A stretch of 64,000 nt of DNA from Occultella glacieicola. Its GTDB lineage: Bacteria; Actinomycetota; Actinomycetes; Actinomycetales; Beutenbergiaceae. Where the stretch lies: positions 310,001 to 374,000 of the forward strand of contig NZ_SMNA01000006.1 of the NCBI RefSeq assembly GCF_004353825.1. Reading direction: 5' to 3'. This document shows, piece after piece, positions 17,494 to 28,349 of this stretch. Numbering within the stretch: position 1 is the stretch's first letter; each line of letters opens with the position of its first letter. A model generated the notes under the pieces. It made no database searches. It had not been told where the DNA came from and saw only the letters and a program-made list of their open reading frames with translations. A program made the position numbers and the translations under genes.

Positions 17494-17531
17494 CCAACCC
17501 CACATAAGCACTCGAAGGTCACACTTGAACT

Positions 17532-18008
17532 ATGACCACGAACTCGAGTATGGCTCAGATCATCGACACCGTGCACGCCCTTCCCGGTTCCCTCGTCCTC
17601 GCGCCCGGACCGGGATCGGAGTTCCCCGAGCTCGCCTGGGGTGACTCCTTCTTCTACTACGCCCCGGACGGACAGGTGCCCACGAACACCCAGCCGTACG
17701 CGACCGTCGTCACGAAGGACTATCCGGACGATACCGGTTCCGATCTCGACCCTGCGGGCCGCTGGCGACTCAACCTCCATGTGGGCCGGGACCGCTTCAC
17801 CGAGCTCACCGGCGCGACCCCCGGCGACCTCGCCGTCGGGCGGGACCCGAGCGCGACCGATGTCGTCATGGCGCACCCGGTCTACTCCGCCCTCGGGTGG
17901 GTCGCGATCGTCAACCCGGCGGAGGGCACCCTGAGCCTCGCGCTCGACCTGCTCCGGGAGGCGCACGAGGCGGCCGCCGCCCGGTACCGACGACGTCACG
18001 CCGAGTGA
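17532..18008 (+). CDS. DUF6194 family protein
   Basis: A 158-residue protein matching DUF6194: a conserved GDSFFYYAPDG segment, PYATVVTKDYPDDTGSDLD, the strand WRLNLHVGRDRF and the HPVYSALGWVAIVNP segment near the C-terminus. These proteins are soluble and of unknown function. The start at 17532 has no strong ribosome binding site. It is divergently transcribed from the double-MerR regulator, whose site probably lies in the 38-base gap. This arrangement suggests that the DUF6194 protein is part of a small inducible response, of unknown signal. Confidence 0.85.
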   Translation: MTTNSSMAQIIDTVHALPGSLVLAPGPGSEFPELAWGDSFFYYAPDGQVPTNTQPYATVVTKDYPDDTGSDLDPAGRWRLNLHVGRDRFTELTGATPGDLAVGRDPSATDVVMAHPVYSALGWVAIVNPAEGTLSLALDLLREAHEAAAARYRRRHAE

Positions 18009-18045
18009 TCGGCGAGCGCCCGCGCGCGACCGGTGGGCAGCGCCC

Positions 18046-18795
18046 CTAGGCCGGGACCGCGCCGACGGCGAACCGGAACCTGTTGACCAGCCGGTACCCG
18101 CCGTCGGGCGTGCGAAACCTCCGCGCTGCCGCGAGCACGGTCGCCGCTCGCGCCGCCCGAGTGGCCCGGTCCTCGCCGAGGAGCACGGCGCGCACGAGCA
18201 GCGCATCGTCGGGGACCTGCCACGGGACGTCGACCACACCGGCCTCCCGCACCCGAAGGCCGGCCTCGGCGAGGGCGTCCTCGAGACCACCGGCAATCCT
18301 GAGGTCGCCGTCCGGGCCCGGTTCCTCCCCCGCGTGGGCCGCCAGCGCCGCCTCGATCGCGTCCAGATCGTTGAGGGCTGCCTCGGCCCAGTTCGCGATC
18401 GCGACCAGCCCACCTGGTCGGAGCACGCGCGCGGCCTCGGCCAGGGCGTCGGTCGTGTCCGGCGCGAACTGCAATGCGTTGACGCCGGTGACCACGTCCT
18501 GGCTGGCGGCCGGCCAGGGCAGCCGCTCGAAGCCCGCCCGGCGGACATCGGCGCCGGGCACCCGCCGCCGGGCCAGTTCGAGCATCGCCGGCGCGGGATC
18601 CGCACCCGAGACGACCGCCCCGGTCGCCTCCAACGTCGCCAGGAACTCCCCGCTTCCGCAGCCGACGTCGAGCACTCGCGTTCCCGGCACGATGCCGGTC
18701 GCCGCGATGGTCCGCTCGTGCACGGGCGCGGCCACCGCGCCCCAGTGCGCCGCCCACTCCGTGGCGAGCTCGGACCATACCTGCGCGGCGGACAC
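18046..18795 (-). CDS. Class I SAM-dependent methyltransferase
   Basis: A 249-residue methyltransferase. Motif I VLDVGCGSGEF binds S-adenosylmethionine; PAPAMLELARR and the later VVTGVNALQFAPD and VLRPGGLVAIANW are motifs of the UbiE/COQ5-like small-molecule group. The substrate is unknown. The start is GTG with no ribosome binding site; a TAGGCT box sits 6 bases before it, so its message is probably leaderless. It converges on the DUF6194 gene. The 18-bp site at 18846-18863 lies about 50 bases upstream of its start. Confidence 0.88.
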   Translation of the reverse strand: MSAAQVWSELATEWAAHWGAVAAPVHERTIAATGIVPGTRVLDVGCGSGEFLATLEATGAVVSGADPAPAMLELARRRVPGADVRRAGFERLPWPAASQDVVTGVNALQFAPDTTDALAEAARVLRPGGLVAIANWAEAALNDLDAIEAALAAHAGEEPGPDGDLRIAGGLEDALAEAGLRVREAGVVDVPWQVPDDALLVRAVLLGEDRATRAARAATVLAAARRFRTPDGGYRLVNRFRFAVGAVPA

Positions 18796-18801
18796 CCGGG
18801 C

Positions 18802-18807
18802 AGCCTA
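18802..18807 (-). promoter_or_regulatory. -10 box (TAGGCT) of a leaderless methyltransferase transcript
   Basis: TAGGCT on the minus strand, 6 bases before the GTG start, which lacks a ribosome binding site; transcription would start at or next to the start codon. Confidence 0.5.
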
Positions 18808-18845
18808 CCCACGGCTCAGCCCAGGCGCCGAGAACTGGTGACCCC

Positions 18846-18863
18846 TTGTACGGACATATTGAC
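18846..18863 (+). promoter_or_regulatory. Candidate inositol-regulator operator, copy A
   Basis: TTGTACGGACATATTGAC. It matches 16 of 18 bases of copy B (19793-19810, opposite strand). The two copies flank the GntR/UTRA gene. Copy A lies upstream of the methyltransferase gene. Confidence 0.55.
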
Positions 18864-18895
18864 ACTCTGACGCTTGCCACGAAGGCCGAGGAGCG

Positions 18896-19663
18896 TCAGC
18901 GGGCCACGACCGTGGTGTCGAAGGTGTAGCGCGAGCCGCGGTACAGGTGCGATCCGAACTCCACGACGGCGTTGACGTCGTCGAAGGCGATCCGCTCCAT
19001 GGTCAGGAGCGCAGCACGGGGCCGTTCGTCGAGGACCCGCGCCTCGGCGGCGGTCGCGAGCCTGGCGCCGATCGTCTGGCGGGCGAGCCGCATCTGCACC
19101 CCGGTGGCGCGCAGCGCGGCGTACAGCCCCACCTCGGCGAGCTCGGCCTCGGTGGGTGCGATCTCCGCGCGGAGGTGGTTGGTCATCAGCGCCAACGGCT
19201 CGTCGTCGGCGAACCGCAACCTCTCGATCGTGACGACCTCCGCGCCCGGCTCGACCCCGAGTCGCTCCGCGATGATGTGATCGGCCGGGTGCGCCTCCAG
19301 GCTCAGCACCTCGGTGCGCGGGGTCCGGCCGGCGGCCGCCAGGTCGTCGTACAGGCTGGTCAGCTCCACCGGACGGCGGATCAGTTCCGAGGCCACCTGG
19401 GTGCCGATACCGCGCCTGCGGATCAACAGACCCTGCTCGACGAGGTCCTGGAAGGCCCGCCGTGCCGTGGGGCGGGAGACCCCGAGCCGAGCGGCCATCG
19501 CGAGTTCGTTCTCGACCCGGGTGCCCGCCGGCAGGTCCCCGGAGGTGATCATCGCCTTCATCGCCTCGGCGATCTGATGGTAGAGCGGCACCGGGCTCGA
19601 CCGGTCCAGCGCGACCCGTGGCAGGTGCACAGTCTCCCCCGTGCTCGCGGTGTCCATCTCCAT
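18896..19663 (-). CDS. GntR family (HutC/UTRA) regulator of inositol catabolism
   Basis: A 255-residue regulator: GntR winged helix at about 15-80 (SSPVPLYHQIAEAMKAMI, NELAMAARLGVSRPTARRA, RRRGIGTQVA) followed by a UTRA effector domain. The ATG at 19663 is chosen because GAGGGGG lies upstream; earlier in-frame starts exist. It is divergent from the seven-gene inositol operon, so it very likely controls that operon in response to an inositol intermediate. Two near-identical 18-bp sites flank the gene; the one at 19793-19810 falls in its own promoter, suggesting autoregulation. Confidence 0.88.
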   Translation of the reverse strand: MEMDTASTGETVHLPRVALDRSSPVPLYHQIAEAMKAMITSGDLPAGTRVENELAMAARLGVSRPTARRAFQDLVEQGLLIRRRGIGTQVASELIRRPVELTSLYDDLAAAGRTPRTEVLSLEAHPADHIIAERLGVEPGAEVVTIERLRFADDEPLALMTNHLRAEIAPTEAELAEVGLYAALRATGVQMRLARQTIGARLATAAEARVLDERPRAALLTMERIAFDDVNAVVEFGSHLYRGSRYTFDTTVVAR

Positions 19664-19792
19664 GTCGGTCCCCCTCGTCGCAACCATCAGCAGGCCCCTC
19701 GTTGACATCCATCGGCGGCGCGCCTCGCCTCGCCTCGTGCGCTCCCTCACGCAGCGGACTCATGGTCACGTTAACGCGATTCAAAGCCTAAA

Positions 19793-19810
19793 GTCCATAT
19801 GTCCTTACAA
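19793..19810 (-). promoter_or_regulatory. Candidate inositol-regulator operator, copy B
   Basis: On the minus strand TTGTAAGGACATATGGAC. It lies between the divergent regulator and iolC, just upstream of a TTGACG element (19815-19820) that fits a -35 box for the iol operon, and upstream of TAGGCT (minus strand, 19790-19785) that fits a -10 box for the regulator. Binding here could control both promoters. Confidence 0.6.
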
Positions 19811-19929
19811 AGACTTGACGGGGCGCGCGACGATGAGGCACGGTTGAGACCCGCCCGGTGGCGGACAGTCGAGATCGCCCCGAGACGTGGGTGAGGTCGC
19901 CCCTGAACGGGGCAGAGGGGTTGCAGACG

Positions 19930-20913
19930 ATGACGGCGCCAACGACGCCCGCGGAGGTCCTCACCATGGGGCGCTCCGGGGTGGACATCTATCCGCTGCA
20001 GACCGGAGTGGGCCTCGAGGACGTGACCAGCTTCGGCAAGTTCCTCGGCGGCAGCCCGATGAACGTGGCGGTCGCCTCCGCCCGGCACGGGCACACCGCC
20101 GCGGTGCTGACCGGTGTCGGCGACGACCCGTTCGGGGTGTACGTGCGCCGGGAGATGCGTCGGCTGGGCGTCAGCGACGAGTTCGTGATCACCAGCACCA
20201 CGCTCAACACGCCGGTCACGTTCTGCGAGATGTTCCCGCCGGACCACTTCCCGATCTACTTCTACCGTCAGCCGAGCGCCCCCGACCTGCAGCTGACGCC
20301 GGCGGACCTCCCGGCCGAGGCGGTCCGGGACGCCCGGATCATGTGGTTCTCGGTCACCGGGCTCTCGGAGGAGCCGAGCCGGTCGGCCCATCACGCCGCC
20401 CTCGCCCACCGCGAACGGCGCGAGCACACCATCCTCGACCTCGACTACCGGCCGATGTTCTGGGCGGACCCGACCGAGGCGAGCGCCCAGGTCCGCGCGT
20501 TCCTCACCGGGGTCACGATCGCCGTCGGGAACCGGGAGGAGTGCGAGGTCGCCGTCGGCGAGCGGGACCCCGACCGGGCCGCGGACGCGCTCCTCGAGGC
20601 CGGCGTGGAGCTGGCGATCGTCAAGCGCGGCCCCGAGGGGACGCTCGCCAAGACCCGCGAGGAGCGGGTGGAGGTGCCACCGGTCCCGGTGGACGTCGTC
20701 AACGGGCTCGGCGCCGGGGACGCCTTCGGCGGTGCGCTGTGCCACGGACTCCTGTCCGGGTGGTCCCTGCGCCGGACCATCACGGCGGCGAGCGCGGCGG
20801 GCGCCATCGTCGCGGGCCGGCTGGAGTGCTCGACGGCGATGCCCACGGAGGCCGAGGTGCTCGCCGTGATCGACGAGGGCCGCTCCCCGAACGACCTCGA
20901 GCGGGCCGCGTGA
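19930..20913 (+). CDS. iolC: 5-dehydro-2-deoxygluconokinase (IolC)
   Basis: A 327-residue PfkB-family kinase. It has the N-terminal GRSGVDIYPLQTGVGLEDVTSF region typical of IolC, the GGSPMNVAVASARHG sugar-binding motif and the C-terminal NGLGAGDAFGG motif with the catalytic aspartate. It phosphorylates 5-dehydro-2-deoxygluconate, the fifth step of myo-inositol breakdown. The start at 19930 (ATG) is preceded by GAGGGG at some distance. It heads a seven-gene operon in which the first four genes overlap by 4 bases. Confidence 0.93.
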   Translation: MTAPTTPAEVLTMGRSGVDIYPLQTGVGLEDVTSFGKFLGGSPMNVAVASARHGHTAAVLTGVGDDPFGVYVRREMRRLGVSDEFVITSTTLNTPVTFCEMFPPDHFPIYFYRQPSAPDLQLTPADLPAEAVRDARIMWFSVTGLSEEPSRSAHHAALAHRERREHTILDLDYRPMFWADPTEASAQVRAFLTGVTIAVGNREECEVAVGERDPDRAADALLEAGVELAIVKRGPEGTLAKTREERVEVPPVPVDVVNGLGAGDAFGGALCHGLLSGWSLRRTITAASAAGAIVAGRLECSTAMPTEAEVLAVIDEGRSPNDLERAA

Positions 20914-21830
20914 GCGCTCCGACCACACGGCCACTGCCGGCGTTGGGCCGAAGCGGCATCGCCGCGACCCTCGAGGGCATCCGGGACCTGCGCACGCATG
21001 CGCCCGGGCGCATCGCCGAGGTCCTCGCGGCCAGGCCGCGGGGAGAGTTCCCGACCGACCCGAGCGCCCGCCTCATGATCATCGCCGCGGATCACCCGGC
21101 CCGTGGCGCGCTGACCGCCGGTCCCCGGCCGTTGGCGATGGGCGACCGCCGCGACCTGCTCGAGCGGTGCGCGACCGCCCTCGCCCGGCCCGGCGTGCAC
21201 GGTTTCCTCGGCACCGCCGAGATCGTCGAGGAACTTGCCCTGCTCGGAGCGCTCGACGGCAAGTTGGTGTACGGCTCGATGAACCGCGGCGGGTTGGCCG
21301 GGGCGGCCTTCGAGCTGGACGACCGGTTCACCGGCTACGACGCCGACGGCATCGTCGCGTCCGGCCTGGACGGCGGAAAGATGCTGCTGCGCATCGACTA
21401 CGACGAGCCGGCGTCCGTGGCGACCATGGAGTCGGCGGCGCGGGCCGTCGACGCCCTCGCCGCCGCCGGGGTGATGGCGATGGTCGAGCCGTTCATCTCC
21501 ACGCGGGCCGAGGGTCGGGTGCGCAACGACCTCTCGGTGGAGGCGGTGGTCCGGTCCGTGACGATCGCGGCAGGGCTCGGCCGGACCTCCGCCCACACCT
21601 GGCTGAAACTGCCGTACGTGCCGGAGATGGAGCGGGTGATGGCGGCGACGTCGCTGCCGGCCCTGATCCTGGGCGGCGAGGTCGACCCGGACCCGGGCGC
21701 CGCGGCCGAGGGCTGGGCCCGGGCCGTGCAGGTGCCCGGCGTGAAGGGCCTGATCATCGGCCGCTCGCTGCTGTACCCGCCGGACGACGACGTCGAGGCA
21801 GCCGTGGACCGGGCGGTGTCGGTGTTGTGA
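20910..21830 (+). CDS. Cgl0159-type (beta/alpha)8 aldolase-like protein of inositol operons
   Basis: A 306-residue TIM-barrel protein starting with GTG that overlaps the iolC stop by GTGA. It resembles the Cgl0159 family found in the inositol clusters of Corynebacterium and relatives, related to class I aldolases: SARLMIIAADHPARG, a central KLVYGSMNRGG strand, and HTWLKLPYVP containing a Lys that could form the Schiff base. By position it could replace IolJ, cleaving 2-deoxy-5-keto-gluconate 6-phosphate into dihydroxyacetone phosphate and malonate semialdehyde, the step between IolC and IolA; no separate iolJ is present. That role is an inference. Confidence 0.8.
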   Translation: MSAPTTRPLPALGRSGIAATLEGIRDLRTHAPGRIAEVLAARPRGEFPTDPSARLMIIAADHPARGALTAGPRPLAMGDRRDLLERCATALARPGVHGFLGTAEIVEELALLGALDGKLVYGSMNRGGLAGAAFELDDRFTGYDADGIVASGLDGGKMLLRIDYDEPASVATMESAARAVDALAAAGVMAMVEPFISTRAEGRVRNDLSVEAVVRSVTIAAGLGRTSAHTWLKLPYVPEMERVMAATSLPALILGGEVDPDPGAAAEGWARAVQVPGVKGLIIGRSLLYPPDDDVEAAVDRAVSVL

Positions 21831-22816
21831 GCACCGGAGACCTGAGGAGCTCGCAGCCGCTGAGGCGCGCCGGTGCCGATGCCACCGGTCCGTTCACCGT
21901 GAGCCTGTCCCCGGAGGACGCCGGCTGGGCGTTCTCCGGCCTGCGGGTCCTGGACCTACCCGCCGGGGGCCGTCAGGACCTCGAGACCGGCGCCGACGAA
22001 CTGCTGGTGCTGCCGCTGACGGGAGCCTGCACGGTCACCGTGACCACGGACACCGGGATCACGGGCGGCGGCGGCGCGGGCGGCGGCGGCAGCGCGGACC
22101 CCGAGAACATGCCGAGCGCTCACACCCGGACCTTCGCGCTCCAGGGCCGAGCGGACGTGTTCTCCGCCGTCACCGACCACCTCTACGTCCCGATGGGCGC
22201 GACGCTGACGATCACGTCGGCGGGCGGCGGCCGGTTCGCGCTGCCGAGCGCACGCGCGAGCCGTCGGCTGCCGGTCAGCCACCGGAGAGCCGACGAGGTC
22301 CGCGTCGAACTGCGCGGGGCCGGAACGTGCTCGCGGCAGGTCAACAACTACGCACTCGGGAATGATCTGGACACCGACCACCTGCTGGTCTGCGAGGTAC
22401 TCACGCCGGGCGGCAACTGGTCCTCCTATCCCCCGCACAAGCACGATGTCCACTCCGAGGTCGAGCGCGAGCTCGAGGAGATCTATTACTTCGAGGTCGC
22501 GCCCGGCCCCGACGGCCCCGGCTTCGCGTTCCATCGCACCTACGGCACGGCGGACCGGCCGCTCGAGCTGACCGAGGAGGTACGCACTGGGGACGTCGTC
22601 CTCATCCCGCACGGCTACCACGGCCCGTCGATGGCCGCCCCGGGCTATGACCTGTACTACCTGAACGTGATGGCCGGGCCCGCGTCGGACCAGCAGTGGC
22701 TGATGACCGACGACCCCCGCCACCACTGGATCCGCGACACCTGGGCCGACCAGGAGATCGATCCCCGGCTGCCGATGACGAGCACGCCGGCCGAGGGCCG
22801 GGAGGGCCACACATGA
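21827..22816 (+). CDS. iolB: 5-deoxy-glucuronate isomerase (IolB)
   Basis: A 329-residue cupin-type isomerase converting 5-deoxy-glucuronate to 5-dehydro-2-deoxygluconate. The C-terminal half carries the metal-binding cupin motif: SSYPPHKHD with the histidines, ELEEIYYFEV and IPHGYHGPSMAAPGYDLYYLNVMAG. The GTG start overlaps the preceding stop by GTGA. A Gly-rich insert (GGGGAGGGGSADPE, near residues 80-95) interrupts the N-terminal cupin domain and is not typical of the family; it is probably a loop expansion. Confidence 0.93.
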   Translation: MSTGDLRSSQPLRRAGADATGPFTVSLSPEDAGWAFSGLRVLDLPAGGRQDLETGADELLVLPLTGACTVTVTTDTGITGGGGAGGGGSADPENMPSAHTRTFALQGRADVFSAVTDHLYVPMGATLTITSAGGGRFALPSARASRRLPVSHRRADEVRVELRGAGTCSRQVNNYALGNDLDTDHLLVCEVLTPGGNWSSYPPHKHDVHSEVERELEEIYYFEVAPGPDGPGFAFHRTYGTADRPLELTEEVRTGDVVLIPHGYHGPSMAAPGYDLYYLNVMAGPASDQQWLMTDDPRHHWIRDTWADQEIDPRLPMTSTPAEGREGHT

Positions 22817-24717
22817 GTGCTGCACCCGGAACTCCGACCGAGCGGCTCACGGTGGGCCAGGCGCTGGTCCGGTTCCTCGCCGCCCAGCACACCGAGCGCG
22901 ACGGCCTCACCCAGCCGCTGTTCGCGGGCGTGTTCGGGATCTTCGGGCACGGGAACGTGGCCGGCCTCGGCCAGGCGCTCGTCCAGAACGAGCTGGATCC
23001 GGCGCCCGGCGAGGAGCGCCTGAAGTACTACCACGCCCGCAACGAACAGGCGGTGGTGCACGCCGCCGTCGGGTTCGCCCGCACCCGCAACCGGCTCCAG
23101 ACGATGGCGTGCACGGCCTCCATCGGACCGGGGTCCACGAACATGGTGACCGGGGCGGCCCTGGCCACGATCGACCGGATCCCGGTGCTACTGCTGCCCT
23201 CGGACATCTTCGCGACCCGGTTCCCCGACCCGGTGCTGCAGCAGCTGGAGGACCCACGCAGCCTCGACGTCTCGGTGAACGACGCGTTCAAGCCGGTGTC
23301 GCGGTTCTGGGACCGGATCAACCGGCCCGAGCAACTGATTCCGAGCGCGCTGGCCGCGGTGCGCGTGCTCACCGATCCTGCCGAGACCGGCGCGGTGACC
23401 CTGTGCCTGCCGCAGGACGTCCAGGCGCAGGCGTACGAGTGGCCGGTCGAGTTCTTCCGCAGGCGGGTCTGGCACGTGGCCCGACCCTTCCCCGAACCGG
23501 CTGCCCTGGACCGGGCCGTGGCCGCGATCCGCGCCGCGAAGCGCCCGCTCCTGGTGGCCGGCGGCGGCGTCGTCTACTCGGAGGCGAGCGCGGCTCTGGC
23601 CGCGTTCGCCGACGCGACCGGGATCCCGGTCGCGGACACGCAGGCCGGCAAGGGTGCGATCGCGTTCGACCACCCGAGTGCCGTCGGCGGGGTCGGGGCC
23701 ACCGGCACCGCGGCTGCGAACGCCCTCGCCGCCGAGGCGGACCTGGTGATCGGGGTGGGCACCCGGTACACGGACTTCACCACCGCCAGTCATACCGTGT
23801 TCGCGAACCGCGACGTCGCCTACGTCAACGTCAACGTGCTCGCGTTCGACGCGGCGAAGCACGCCGCGGACATGGTCGTGGCCGATGCCCGTGAGGGCTT
23901 GCGCGCGCTCACCGAGGCACTCGCCGGGCACCGCGTGGATCCTGCCTACGAGGCCCGGGCCACCCGGCTCGCTGCCGAGTGGGCCGCCGTCACGGACGAG
24001 TGCTACCACCGCGGCCACGGACCGCTGCCCGCCCAGACCGAGGTGTTCGGCGCCCTGAACGAGCTCATGAGCGACGAGGACATCCTCATCAACGCGGCCG
24101 GTTCGATGCCCGGGGACCTGCAGGCGCTCTGGCGGGCCCGCAGCCCGCACCAGTACCACCTGGAGTACGGCTACTCCTGCATGGGTTACGAGATCCCCGC
24201 TGCGATGGGCGCCAAGCTGGCGGCCCCGGAGCGCGAGGTCGTCGCGATCGTGGGCGACGGCACCTACCAGATGATGCCCGCCGAGCTCGCGACCATCGTC
24301 GCGGAGAACCTGAAGGTGATCGTGGTGCTCCTGCAGAACCACGGTTACGCCTCGATCGGGGCACTGTCGGAGTCCGTCGGCTCGCAACGGTTCGGCACCA
24401 GGTACCGGATGCGCACCGACGACAGCGACCGCCTCGACGGCCCCCCGGTGCCCCTCGACCTCGTCGCGAACGCCCGCAGCTTCGGCCTGGACGTGCTGGA
24501 GGCCCGGACCATCGAGGAGTTCCGAGCCGCCTACATCGCGGCCGCCGCCGCACCCCGGGCCACCGTGATCCACATCGAGACCGACCTGCAGGGCCCGAAC
24601 CCGCCGTCGTCGGCGTGGTGGGACGTGCCCGTCGCCGAGGAGTCCCGGCTGGCGAGCACCCGCGCCGCCCACGAGGCCTACCTGGAGGCGAAGAAGAACC
24701 AGCGCCACTACCTGTGA
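22813..24717 (+). CDS. iolD: 3D-(3,5/4)-trihydroxycyclohexane-1,2-dione acylhydrolase (IolD)
   Basis: A 634-residue thiamine-diphosphate enzyme that opens the inositol ring. E78 in YHARNEQAVVHAAVG is the ThDP-activating glutamate. GPGSTNMVTGAAL and IVGDGTYQMMPAEL contain the substrate region and the Mg/ThDP-binding GDG motif; NHGYASIGALS completes it. ATG at 22813 overlaps the iolB stop by ATGA. The length is normal for the family. It gives 5-deoxy-glucuronate, the substrate of IolB encoded immediately upstream. Confidence 0.95.
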   Translation: MSAAPGTPTERLTVGQALVRFLAAQHTERDGLTQPLFAGVFGIFGHGNVAGLGQALVQNELDPAPGEERLKYYHARNEQAVVHAAVGFARTRNRLQTMACTASIGPGSTNMVTGAALATIDRIPVLLLPSDIFATRFPDPVLQQLEDPRSLDVSVNDAFKPVSRFWDRINRPEQLIPSALAAVRVLTDPAETGAVTLCLPQDVQAQAYEWPVEFFRRRVWHVARPFPEPAALDRAVAAIRAAKRPLLVAGGGVVYSEASAALAAFADATGIPVADTQAGKGAIAFDHPSAVGGVGATGTAAANALAAEADLVIGVGTRYTDFTTASHTVFANRDVAYVNVNVLAFDAAKHAADMVVADAREGLRALTEALAGHRVDPAYEARATRLAAEWAAVTDECYHRGHGPLPAQTEVFGALNELMSDEDILINAAGSMPGDLQALWRARSPHQYHLEYGYSCMGYEIPAAMGAKLAAPEREVVAIVGDGTYQMMPAELATIVAENLKVIVVLLQNHGYASIGALSESVGSQRFGTRYRMRTDDSDRLDGPPVPLDLVANARSFGLDVLEARTIEEFRAAYIAAAAAPRATVIHIETDLQGPNPPSSAWWDVPVAEESRLASTRAAHEAYLEAKKNQRHYL

Positions 24718-24777
24718 CCGCGCTCAGCCACACCCCGCACCACCCGTCCCGCACCACCCATGGAGGGCCCACCCCTG

Positions 24778-26739
<1,962 letters not shown>

Positions 26740-27302
26740 GCTCACACCGGCGGCGTGGGACCTGTACGTGCGGAACGCGAACCGGCTCGGCAAGCTCCTC
26801 AAGGACGACTACGGGCTGAAGATGGTGCTGCACCCGCACGGCGACTCCCACATCGAGACGCCCGAGGACATCGACCGGGTGTTCGCGGCGACGGACCCGG
26901 AGTACGTCGGTTTCTGCCTGGACACCGGACACATCGTCTACGGTCAGGGCGACCCGATCGAGATGATCAGGACCTACCCCGACCGGATCTCCTACGTGCA
27001 CATCAAGGCCTTCGACCCGGAACTCGTGCGGCAGGCCCACGAGCTGGACTGGCCGTTCGGTGAGGCCGTGGCGCGGGGTGCGTCGGTGCGACCGCCGGCG
27101 GGCGAGCCGGACATGCCGCAGCTGATCGAGGCGCTGGCGGACCTCGACAAGGAGCTCTACGTCATCCTCGAGCAGGACCTGTACCCGGCGGACCCGGCGC
27201 TGCCGCTGCCGAACGCCATCAAGACCCGCGAGTACCTGGCCGAGTGCGGCCTCGGCCTGCTCTGACCCGCGCCCGACGAACCCGACCCACGAGGACCAGC
27301 AC

Positions 27303-28313
27303 ATGAGCGTTCGCATCGGCATCATCGGCCCCGGCGGCATCGGCCGCGCCCACATCGCCAGGATCAGCGACCGGCTGGCCCGCGGCCGCGTGGTCGCGGT
27401 CACCGACATCGACCCCGCCCACGCCCAGCGGGTCGCGGAACCGATCGGCGCGGCGGTGTACCCCGACGATGCAGCGCTGATCGACGCCGACGACGTCGAC
27501 GCGGTCATGGTCACCAGCTTCGGGCCGGCGCACGAGGGCTCGGTGGTCCGCGCGATCGAGGCCGGCAAGCCGGTCTTCTGCGAGAAGCCGCTGGCCCCGA
27601 CGGCGGCCGAGTGCCTGCGCATCATGGATGCCGAGCAGCGTGGTGGTCGGCGCCTCGTCCAGGTCGGCTTCATGCGCCGCTACGACGCGGGGTACCGGGA
27701 GATCAAGGCGACGCTCGAGCGTGGTGAGCTCGGTGCCGCGCTCATCGTGCACAACCGCCACCACAACCCGCACTCCCCGCAGACCTACCTGGAGGGCATG
27801 TCCATCACGGACACCGCGATCCACGAGATCGACGTGATGCGGTTCCTCCTCGGCGAGGAGATCGTCTCCGCCCGGGTGGACAAGCCGAAGCGGACCACGA
27901 GTGCGTTCGCGCACCTCTCCGACCCGCTCATGCTGGTGCTGCGGACCGCCTCGGACGTGCTCATCGACGTCGAGATCTTCGTCAACAACACCTACGGCTA
28001 CGACATCAAGTGTGAGGTCGTCGGCGAGCGTGGCCTCATCGCGCTGAGCGACCAGAACGCCACCGTGCGTACCTCTCCGACGGGGCGCGGCAACCGGATC
28101 GCAGCCGACTACAACGAGCGGTTCGAGGCGGCGTTCGAGACCGAGCTGCAGGAGTGGATCGACTCCGTGCAGGCCGGCGAGATCGTGGGGCCGACGAGCT
28201 GGGACGGGTACGCGGCCGCCGTGGTGTGCGACGCCGGCGTGCGGTCACTGCGCGCGCACGGATCCCAGGAGTTTACGGTCGACCTCATCGAGAAGCCGGC
28301 GTTCTACGCCTAA
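27303..28313 (+). CDS. iolG: Inositol 2-dehydrogenase (IolG)
   Basis: A 336-residue Gfo/Idh/MocA oxidoreductase. The N-terminal Rossmann motif GIIGPGGIGRAH binds NAD, CEKPLAPT contains the catalytic-site lysine, and SITDTAIHEIDVMRFL carries the conserved D-x(3)-H pair. It oxidises myo-inositol to 2-keto-myo-inositol, the first pathway step. It is the last gene of the operon. No inositol transporter lies nearby, so uptake must be encoded elsewhere. Confidence 0.93.
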   Translation: MSVRIGIIGPGGIGRAHIARISDRLARGRVVAVTDIDPAHAQRVAEPIGAAVYPDDAALIDADDVDAVMVTSFGPAHEGSVVRAIEAGKPVFCEKPLAPTAAECLRIMDAEQRGGRRLVQVGFMRRYDAGYREIKATLERGELGAALIVHNRHHNPHSPQTYLEGMSITDTAIHEIDVMRFLLGEEIVSARVDKPKRTTSAFAHLSDPLMLVLRTASDVLIDVEIFVNNTYGYDIKCEVVGERGLIALSDQNATVRTSPTGRGNRIAADYNERFEAAFETELQEWIDSVQAGEIVGPTSWDGYAAAVVCDAGVRSLRAHGSQEFTVDLIEKPAFYA

Positions 28314-28331
28314 GGTGACCGGCCGCCGTCG

Positions 28332-28349
28332 GCCTCCCGCTCAGGAGGC
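28332..28349. terminator. Possible short hairpin after iolG
   Basis: GCCTCC and GGAGGC flank a 6-base loop, with CCGGCC/GGCCGG outside it. It sits between the convergent iolG and AraC genes and overlaps the AraC stop. The stem is short, so this is tentative. Confidence 0.3.

Noticed and set aside
17494-17531. Possible MerR-type dyad in the gap between the MerR and DUF6194 genes
   Set aside because: Only scattered complementary bases (TCGAAG ... CTTGA); too weak to call a site.
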